A stretch of DNA of 64,000 nucleotides from contig JAXDDX010000011.1 in the NCBI GenBank assembly GCA_034670405.1, forward strand, positions 4,917,001 to 4,981,000. Reading direction: 5' to 3'. This stretch comes from Hoplostethus atlanticus. Its lineage: Eukaryota > Chordata > Actinopteri > Trachichthyiformes > Trachichthyidae. Below, in pieces: positions 39,033 through 48,500 of this stretch. Each line of letters opens with the position of its first letter. The first letter of the stretch is position 1. Below the pieces are notes generated by a model. The model worked only from the letters and a program-made list of their open reading frames with translations, was not told where the DNA came from and did no database searches. The translations under genes were made by a program, and so were the position numbers.

Positions 39033-41204
39033 GGGGCGAGGAGAGAAATAAGATCAGTGAGACAGTAGTGAAGAGTGATGTGTGTCATTTGGTGATGTCA
39101 TGGATCCAGGCGTCCAGAGTGACAGTGGTGGTGGTAACAGCCTGAGTCAGAGGATGACATCAACCCTACAGGCTGTCAGACAGGTTGTGAAAGGGCTTAG
39201 TCCCACGCTCCCATTGTCCTCTGGTTAATGCTGTTATTCAGCCCGCCACCGGCCCTACCATTTGTTAATCTGACCTAACACACAGTTTAACACAGGACAA
39301 AGACACACAAACAGCAATTTTAAAGGCCGGGAGAGAAAAAAGGCCAGCGGCAAAATGTCAGCCCGTAATACACACGATCACAGCTTTTTGAACACAAAAG
39401 GAGAAACACTGTGTTTTGAGTGAGGTCAGGGAATGAAAATTTACCCGTGGACAGATTCAGCAGAGGTTACACAGCTTGGGACGATTAACTCCTCATTTGG
39501 CTCCCGCATCATTGCGAGATGATACCTTGATGGGTGTAAATGATGGGTGTAAAAGTGGTTTCATGAGGGTTAAGAATTGCTGCTAATCCGTTTGCAACTT
39601 TTAGATCCCACAGTCAAATCACAGGCCATTTTATTTCTAATATTTCCAAACAAATGTAAATTAATTATTTACAGGTATTGTCAGGGCTTGTATCAAAAAC
39701 ATGGGCAATAAATTTGAGGTTGGAAAAAAATGTCTTGAAAGGAATTATATGGATGTCATTAAATAAATGTAGTAGTAGTGACTGTGACACCACTACTAAC
39801 GCCATTCTCCAATTCCTGATTGAGCCTTTAACAATAATAATTATAATAATAATAATAATTTTTGGGCATTATACAGATTTATTCAGGGACTCAATCTCAA
39901 CATGACCAGGAAGGCCCTGTCAGCTCATAAGGGGTTAAAAGATCTTTCACTAATTCATTTAAGGACCTGTCACCCATTAGGCATAAAAAATAAAAATAAA
40001 AAAAGTCTGAATGAGATCTCAAAAAGTTCAAAAACATTATCTGCAATAAAAAGCCAGACAGACAAATACGGGGTCCTCGGGGTGAGATGAGCCGATCGTT
40101 CAGTGAAGGATGAGTAAATGTGGAAATGGAAGAGACGGGACAGACTAGGCAAAGCTCTCCAGCGCCCACATTCATTCAAAATGCACTAAGCTTTGTTGTA
40201 TTTTCCAACCGCAGCAACCACCCGCTCTACACCGCGCAACAGGCAGACAAACTTGTCTTCAGGTCAGGTCAGAGCCGCTCGCTGAACGTAGAATTACAGA
40301 CAAGCAAGGGGGGAGAAAATGAATCAGTGGGCCCATGTGAGTGGAAATGAGTCACTCAGCTAGGTAGCTTGGCGAGAGGCTGGTGTCTGGGAAAGCATTT
40401 CTAGGAGTTGTTCAAACTGCCTACACCTGCACCGATTTCAGAGTGCGTTTTCTTTGCAAGCTTGGTGAGCGAGTGTGTGTTGGTGGATGATACCATCTCA
40501 ATGGCCTTACAGGGGTGGATTCAGCCCCCTGTTAAATTGTATAAATATCCATTTTGTTCCTTTACAGGTGGAGAAGGGGGAAAGCGGACAGGAAGAGAGA
40601 AGCTAAATTTGCTAGCCTAGCCAACGGCTATACAAACCAGTCTCACGACGAAGGAATCACAGAAATAAAGGTTATAACATCTGAGCCCACATACAAAAGG
40701 TGCCCACAGGTTCCATGAAAAAAGAAAAACACACCTTGGACCTTTCAGCCGTGCTGTTCATACACAGAGAATCTTTCACTTTAACACTTTATTGCACTGC
40801 TCAAAAAACACAAACCTGCTGAGATAGCGATAAAGGGCCAGGACACCTCCGCCGACGCTGAACAATTCTCCGACTTGCCGTTACACCCACAAGCGTCATT
40901 GCTATCACTTCAATTTCAAGTTGATTTGATTTCTTGACCCTGCGAACATGCCCTTAGGAGTTGCAATCAAGTCTCTATCTGTCTTACTTTCATAGTTATG
41001 GCTAAAATACAATAATCGGCTAATGGCGGAAATCTCAGACCCAGTGCAGCACCAAAATTGAATCAGTTGTTCCTTGGACCCGGGTCTATCTGTCCTCTAG
41101 ATGTCATGGAAATCCAATCTTTTTTTTTGAGATATCCTGCCCGACAGACAAAAACAACCTCCTTGGCAAGGTAGCGGGAAGGTAATAATTGTTGCAGGTA
41201 GCTA
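39026..41204. other. Gene-free interval, no feature recognised
   Basis: It contains (AAT)n at 39833-39860 and repeat-free unique DNA, e.g. 39195-39310. No exon. Confidence 0.45.
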
Positions 41205-41220
41205 AAGCGCCCCCTGCAGG
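41205..41220 (-). promoter_or_regulatory. CTCF-like motif
   Basis: AAGCGCCCCCTGCAGG is the reverse complement of CCTGCAGGGGGCGCTT, a near-consensus CTCF core. Confidence 0.45.
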
Positions 41221-42527
41221 AAAGGGGGTCGTGTAGGTTCGTCAGCCGATGCAATATGCGATTCGCAGTCAAACGGCCCCAAGGTGCTTTCAAGGTAACC
41301 GAGAAAACTGGCTTCAAAAAGAGAGCATTTGTAGATCGCGTCATGGCCGTCTCGCTTGTCTTAATAATTGATGTCTGCCTGGAAATCAGTTGCGCTTCCA
41401 TCTTCAAATTTTCAAATTCTTCCATTTTCTTTTCTCCAGTCGGTTGGCCTCGACAGAACCTTTTTCACACCCGTGCATGCAGGAAATTAAACCTCCAAAA
41501 GCCTCAGGTGAACGCTCTGTTGGTCAAGGCACTTAGCATTTCAGTCAACGCCTGGTAAGCCTGGTAGTGGTTAAAGGGGGCCAATAGTTGTCCTTGCTGC
41601 TGCAGGGGCCGAGCAAGCATCTCTGGAATAACGCAGAATTCCTACTAAGGAAGACGTGAAATCACATGTAGATACACTGTAGACGTCTCTCGGGGGTGGA
41701 CTGTTTATTTTCCAACGCTGGGTATGTAGAGCAATCTCAGAAGTGGAGAAGATGAGTTTTTTTTTTCTCCTCACAGCAGAGAAAGCTCCTGGTGTCGGCA
41801 CACAGAGCCGAGACCCGTCTCCCCAGAAATCAGCTCCCCAGTCTTTATTCTCCTAATACATTATTGAAAGCTATTTTTGCAGCTGCACTCTGAGAACAAA
41901 AGGTATTGCTGTTGTCACTTTCAACTTCAGACAGAAAGGGAGGATATTTTGGGAATCGTTTTTTGGCTTTTTTTTTTTTTTTTTCCTCCTCTCGCTTGAC
42001 TCCCCCTTAAGCATTTTTTTTTTGTCTTAGCATCTGCCAATATCTTGAGTGTGACGGAAGCTTTTGTTATCGTGGTGTTGAAAAGTACCATCACGGGTCT
42101 GGAATACGCAGATTATACGTTGGCCACTTTACACCAAAGCTGTGTACTTATGATCTGAAGACTTTAAGGTGACTTCAATGAGATTTTCATTCACAAGTTC
42201 AATTTGTATTTCTCATTTTTGATTGGGATCTCCAGCTCAAAGGAGGAGCCGCAGGTCTTGCTGTTTTATCTCCTTTCTGCTTGTAGCATGCAGCACTGGC
42301 GAATGCATCAATATGTTAAATCCAAATTGCATGGCTGAATTATCACGCTCTTTCCCTCCATCTCTTTTTCTACCCCCCCCTTCCCTCTCTCAAACCACAC
42401 CAGACTTCATATGTCCTGCAGAGCTACCAAGACGCTACACTGTCACTATGCAAGTCTGGATTTTAGGTTACAAATCCTTAGAGTCCTGCAGACCAAGTCA
42501 AGCGAGACCCTGAGTCACTAACTGCAG
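41221..42527. other. Gene-free interval, no feature recognised
   Basis: T-runs near 41758 and 41970 and a C-rich patch at 42374. The block 41830-41915 is repeat-free and could be conserved. No exon. Confidence 0.45.
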
Positions 42528-42582
42528 AGTGTGTGTGTGTGTGTGTGTGTGTGCGTGAGGGGGTTGGGGGGGGGGGGGGGGT
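42528..42582. repeat. (GT)n followed by poly-G
   Basis: Thirteen GT units, GCGTGAGG, then a G-rich run of about 20 bases. Confidence 0.95.
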
Positions 42583-42734
42583 GAGATGGAGAAGGAGAAA
42601 CAGTAAGAGAGGAGAAAACTCAATTAAAGCCAGCCTCCAAACAACAAAGAAACGTCTTGGCCCTTTGCCGCGTCGCGCATAAAATGAAAACATCTTTCCC
42701 GACGTTATTTGTGTGTTTTTCCTGAGCGGCGGAT

Positions 42735-42850
42735 GGATTCGGTCCGCAACCTGCAACGGTGATTAATTACACAAACAATTATTGTGCCTGTCAATTCGCA
42801 GCGGGGGGTTAGGGCAAGCACATCAGTGAATTCCTCCCCCGAGCCAGAAG
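42735..42850. promoter_or_regulatory. Candidate conserved non-coding element
   Basis: GGTGATTAATTACAC followed by ACAATTATTGTGCCTGTCAA brings a homeodomain TAATTA, paired SOX-type ACAAT/ATTGT and a TGTCAATT motif together within 45 bases. No repeats. Conservation was not tested. Confidence 0.3.
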
Positions 42851-43185
42851 AGGTTTAAAAAGGGGCCGTTAAAGAGTCGCTGGACGTCAGAGAGAAGACT
42901 TTTAACTTGACAGGTTTTACTTTAGTCGTGGCCTCTGTCACAACAACTTCAGGGTGCATTCCCAGGTGAACGGACAGCATCAGTGTGTATGTACTGTATT
43001 ATACAATATACTGTCTGGATGTCCACATTACGTATGTACTCTATGTGTTATATCCATTTATGCACCATAAGGTACTCTATGTCCATCAGCATGTTGTATT
43101 ATACTCTCATGATGCATAATGAATTTCCTGCAAAGAAAAGAAAAAAACCCAATCAATTCATTTTAATTCTTTTAATACTTTAATA

Positions 43186-43311
43186 CATTTTCAGCATTAA
43201 GTGGACCCTCTTACCCAGAGCTGTTTAAAATGAATGAGCAGGACACGTGCATGGGACCAAACCTGCAAAACCTTTCCGGTCACAGGGCGGGTCGCGCTAA
43301 CAACCAGGCCA
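43186..43311 (-). repeat. tRNA-derived SINE with L2-type tail
   Basis: On minus, an A-box (TGGCCTGGTTGTTAGCG, 43311-43295) and a B-box (GGTTTGGTCCC, 43263-43253) are spaced as in a tRNA promoter. A diverged L2-type tail follows, reading CTCTGGGTAAGAGGGTCCAC then TTAATGCTGAAAATG. It is a relative of the element at the left edge of the window. Confidence 0.7.
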
Positions 43312-44671
43312 CCCTGCTTGGGCTGATGGCTCAAGTATAAGGACAGTCGTCGTAAACTGTTGTGCGTGACTTTCCACGATCCGTCAAAGGTGATTAAATC
43401 GACCTCTGAGGTTGTCCACGGCGACAGCTCCCCGGCAGGGAAAATGCAACATATATATACACAGTCGAATTGCCTGACTACCGCCAGGGACAAAACAAAG
43501 CCCAAACAAGCCAGGTCTTTGTTCTCGTAAAAAATATAGAATAAACGGTGCAGTTTTGGCAAAATAAAAATGACTCAACTTCAAATGATAACTGTTGGCA
43601 CACAGATTACAGGTTTCCAATTTGTCAAAGTTGACTAGGACCGCTGACCAGATCTTCTTGATCATCACCGTTCCTTCAAAATCATATTATGTACCAAGTC
43701 CAATAAAAGTACAGGTGGCACTGGTGTAGAGACATACCGATAACATACCAACACACATGGTACAAAGAAGTCTTCACGTACAGACCGAACCTGTTGTATA
43801 GAAACTTCATAAATGCTGACCCATGTGCCTAGCGTTCTTCTGTGGATATTTTCCACTCCCCCTCACTTTTATCCGCAAGGTTCAAATGAATGTCAGTGGA
43901 ACCAAGAAAGCAATGCACTACGTTATGCAACACACCGGCACGCTCTGCTCTTAAGTCGTTTCCTTCACGGCAACAGAAGTGGGCTTGTGGACTGGAAGGT
44001 CACCGTTTTGAAGGCACTTAACTCCCAATTTCTCCGATGGAGTTGCTCTGTGAGCGAGAGAACACAGTTTGTACCGAGTAACTCCCAGGTGTGAATGTAA
44101 CTGTACGGACGTAAAGCGGTAATAAAATAATTAAAGCCTTGGGAATAAAAAGGGACACGAACTGGACACAACCCATCATGACAGTGGCCGTTTCCTAACT
44201 CTGCTCAATTGTTCCCAGAGTTATGATTTCCAAATGTGTGATGTATTCTCATTTCCCTTGTGCAGCTGCTCCTGTGGTCTGGCGAGTGCTTTGGGCTTTG
44301 GTTTATGTAATGACTGCAGAGCAACACACACACACACGCACACGCACACACACACGCCTGACTGAGTCGCTGCATGGCCAACGCTGTTGCAGGCTGAGAC
44401 AGAATCATTACAAACACTTTCACTTATTAAATTGCCATACTACTGCATACAAGCCTTTATTCCACGGGTCAGTGCAAAAGGACTCGGGAGAATGAGCACA
44501 GTGTGTGTGGGCCAGCATCCTGTGATACCCTTAGCTTAAAACCCCCTCTACAGACATGGAATAGATGGCATCAATAAGGATGAGCCTCTTTCCTATCAGG
44601 GAATGCCCATTGTCAGTTTTGTGAAATAAATCATTGGCAGTGGTAAGTATACAGGTAATGGTAAATAAGTG
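43312..44671. other. Gene-free interval, no feature recognised
   Basis: It contains (CA)n with CG interruptions at 44326-44356. Overlapping frames at 43197-43668 have no recognisable domain. Confidence 0.45.
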
Positions 44672-44843
44672 AACAAAACATTAGGATTACTCTGACTGCA
44701 CAGGACTGACCAGGAGAACATGATGATCCCTTACTGAATGTACCTTTGAAATCCAAGGGAAAGAGAACGATAAAAGGACTTTTAAGCCTTGAGACAACTG
44801 ATTCATGGATTGTGTAAATCCAGGTGATTCTAATGTTTTGTGT
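44672..44843. mobile_element. Internally deleted Tc1/mariner-like element (MITE)
   Basis: Inverted ends ACAAAACATTAGGATTAC (44675-44692) and GTGATTCTAATGTTTTGT (44823-44840) differ at one or two positions. The interior reads GATGATCCCTTACTGAATGT and later TTTTAAGCCTTGAGACAACT then GATTCATGGATTGTGTAAAT, close to a Tc1-like element I recall from salmonids and other fish. The transposase is absent. Confidence 0.65.
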
Positions 44844-45250
44844 CTATGGCTGATAGAATTCCTTGCCATGTTTTTCCAGGATTCAGGGTTTTTCAAAACA
44901 CATCCAATTCATTTCTAATAGTCGGTTTCCGGCTCTCTTGCTTTTTGTGTTCCCTGACAGTGCCTGCCTGTCGAGGGTCTGTCCTACTAACTTCCATTTG
45001 TGCACATTTATGTTGCTGTAAGGTCAGTGTTGAGTTCTGAAGGAGCCCTTTGACATGGAAAGAGTTGACAGAGAGGCTGTGTGGTGTACAACCACTAGTG
45101 ACCTTACAGCTCCTCAAAGTTCAGCTGAGAGTACAATGAGACTGGGCTTTCGTTATTTACTGAAACATTACCACCACAAACTTAGACAGAGTTTTGTACA
45201 GTTTCTGAGGTCGTATCCACCAGCTTCTAATTACAATAATACACAACAAG

Positions 45251-45266
45251 AGCTCCACCTAGTGGA
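45251..45266 (-). promoter_or_regulatory. CTCF-like motif
   Basis: AGCTCCACCTAGTGGA on plus; the minus read CCACTAGGTGGAGC fits the core with one mismatch. It lies just downstream of the last TAF1A exon. Confidence 0.35.
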
Positions 45267-45507
45267 CAGTGCAGAATACCGCAATGCTATAACTATCTTA
45301 AAAAAGAAAGATTCTCAATACTGAAATGATTATCCAGGTGAACGTGCTGCTCTGAAGACTGTATGAAGCTCACTTCTGCCAGTTACACTCGTGCTCTTCA
45401 TCGAGAAGTCTTTGCCAAGGTCACTGCCGCAATTCCTGATAGTATTTCAGGCGTTTTCTTGATGATAGTTTGAGGCCACACATTGGTATTTTCTCTGTGC
45501 TCTTCTT

Positions 45508-45560
45508 TTAAGTACACTCTCCATTGGTTGCCTTTCCAGCAGTGTAGTTGAGAGTATCGT
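45508..45560 (-). CDS. TAF1A: TAF1A coding exon 10 (last), tentative
   Basis: A good acceptor (TTTTTATTTTTACAG|ACG) and the phase-1 frame from exon 9 give 16 residues after the junction (DTLNYTAGKATNGECT) and TAA at 45510-45508. The sequence does not resemble the human C-terminus. The overlapping frame (RRYSQLHCWKGNQWRV) is longer but out of phase. No AATAAA was found within 1 kb downstream. Confidence 0.4.
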
Positions 45561-48500
45561 CTGTAAAAATAAAAAGACAATTATGAACTGGGCCACAATA
45601 TAGCATGAAGAGAGCACCTACACATTCAATTTAGACCTCATTTACTTTTTCAGACTAGCTCAGTGCCTACAATTATGCCACAAAGGCATAAAAGATAAAG
45701 CCAGCGCTGGTATGCTACCATTGAAGCAGGTCTTCATCTCATGATTTCCCATGTAACAAACCAATATTTTCTCAAACCATTGCATTCGTGTTGTTACTCA
45801 AGGAGCGACATTAAAAGAATAAACTCCAATAAACATCAATCTTGTGGTTGATGGTAGATAATGCTATTGGGTTTTTTTCTGTTTATTTTTTATTAATGCT
45901 ACGTAATTGGAGCTTGCTAGCTAGCTATGTTAACTCATTAAAACGATGTAACGATATTTGGAACTGCGCGAGACTACTCCACAGATCCAATCGGGCCAAA
46001 TAAAGCAACCCATCAACCAAGTTGCTCGCAATGTGAATGCAGGATTAGAGTTGAAATGGACATACCTTGTAGCAACCCAATGTCTCCGCCAAATGAAGCT
46101 AAAACACACTCCAGAGATACCTCGTCTGTATAGAGTTATGATTGTAATAATCACGCACATGTGTAAGATACTCACTGATCCCAGCCCCTGGTAACTCCAC
46201 TTCCATCATAAATAAAATTAGTAATTAATAAACTAGATCATTTAATACCAATAGTCAGTTTTGTAGTAGTTGGATGGTAAAACAGAGGAAGTGCATGATG
46301 AATTTTGGAATCCATCAGGCCACTATAGCGGGTGGTGAAAAAGATGCTGGTGCTGCACTGATCACCATGTTAGAGTCATGGAATTATAACACACACACAC
46401 ACACAAAACTGATACAAGCATACTCCTTTGATACAACTTAATATTTCCCAATACACATAATCTCATGAAACTCAGCAAAATTAAACCAGCCTGAGCACCT
46501 ACATCGAAATCTGGCTTAGCTACGATCAATGATGACAGTCTGGACCGTTTGTATTGGTTGAATCACATTTAGCAGTTGTACAATAGCTAATAAACACACT
46601 TCACAGTTAATATTAAACTGAGTTTGAGTTTCTCAGGTGGTGCTCTTTTCTTTGTCCGTTCAGCCATGGTGGCTATCGCTGCTCATGCTAACTACCAAGT
46701 TCTTCTGCTATTTTTTTTTTTTATACTTTCTGCTGCAGGAAACATAAGACGCATTACTTCCTGTGGGGCAGAGCTACCTGACACCGGGTGTTCAGAACAG
46801 CAAATGTAAAAAGCCTTCATGAACTGGGTAGAGGTTGAATCACTGTTGTGTTGCATCAATCAGAGAGTATATTTATTTTCCTGAAAATGCTGCATTATAG
46901 TAATAAATCGCTAAAGTATGACATCTCAAATCACAAATGGCTCATTGAATACAACAATAGCAGATGGATCAAAGTGTAACATGTACACCTGCTTACCTGG
47001 GAAAAGGACTCTTGTCAGTGATGCCTTCACTTCCATCAACTCTGGGTTCTCCATAGAGTCGTTATTGGCATGGAAACTTGTGAAGTGCAGTGCAGGCCAC
47101 CAGTCTTTCCTTGCCTCCATCTTACCAGAAACAATATCCTCCCAATCTCCTGTATTTCTAGAAATACAGAAATATACAGAAAGATAGGCTTCAATAACAC
47201 TGGTGACATAACAACTGCAGTCTTAGTAAGCTGAATGAAAATAGAACTTCCTACTGATTAAAGTGAATTTGTCTTTGCTTTTTAGATGCATGCCTTTTTC
47301 AACAGCACCTCGGCAGTGACAGTGAGCCACGTAGATGAAATAACAGCCACCACACAATCAATAGCTCAGAGCTGATATACGGCCATGCTTGTGAACCCTA
47401 CAGGGGGTGGTCATTATTTCATATATTAGAGGAATAGCCTCATAAAATCTTTATCTAAACCTCAAATCTTAAGTTATCCCACATGAAGAACGTGCACAAA
47501 TAAATATGATGTACTGATGACGTTTATTTAACAAATACTCGGATATCCCTGTGTGCAAAAACATGTGAACTCCTTCAATGAATAACTTGTGGCACCTCCT
47601 TTGTCAGTGATAACCTAACCTTCCCCAGACTGATGCCCACTCACTACTCTCCTCCTGATGTCCTCTGAGGTCTCCTTAGATCACAGCATAGTGTTATTCT
47701 TTCACCAAACTGACCAGGTTTCTCACCTGTATTTATGGGAGTGCCACACAAACTCCTCCACAAAGACCTGACCTTTGATTGGTTAACTTCATATCCAATT
47801 ATTTAACCACGTGATTCTACTAACTACTTGAGAAGGCTCACTTATTTTTGTACCTTCAATAATAACCTTTAAACTACTTTCATTTTACTACATGCACAAT
47901 TTCCTTTACGTCACTTAAGAAAAGGGCAGTTTTGATTAAAGAAGAATCACATGGTAAAAACTCAAAATGTCTATAATTGCACAAGGGGTTCATAAACTTT
48001 CAATCATCACTGTGCATCATCCTGTTGGTGCTGGTACTTTCTCTACCAAGTAAGTAGCCCTCTGATCATTACACCCATGCAAATTGTTTTGAAGCCAAGA
48101 CAGATTAAACGTCTTATACGTACTGAAGCTGTAACTTGTGAATAATGGTCTTCAAACAGTTCCACACGTCCAAGTTGCTCTTCCAACAGGCGTAGTCCAG
48201 CATATCTAGAATGATCCCTAAAGCCCTCTGGACATCACCTTCTTTCTCTGCAAGAACGCATGGACACTGGATATTATGGAAAGTTTAAGACATCATATTG
48301 GGACACATCCACATAACAGAGATATACAGTACATGCTAGATAGCAAATGAAGATATCTTCTCCCAAAAACATTTGGAAAGAGAAGGTATCATTTATTTCC
48401 AAAGGGCTGACATTTTGGATTGAAGCCCTTCAAATACACATTGGCTTTACCTGACTGGAGCAGTAGAGAGAAGTATTCCAGCATCAACTCGTGACTTGAT

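Noticed and set aside
45398-45560. Longer frame RRYSQLHCWKGNQWRV as TAF1A C-terminus
   Set aside because: It is out of phase with exon 9; kept only as an alternative in the exon note.
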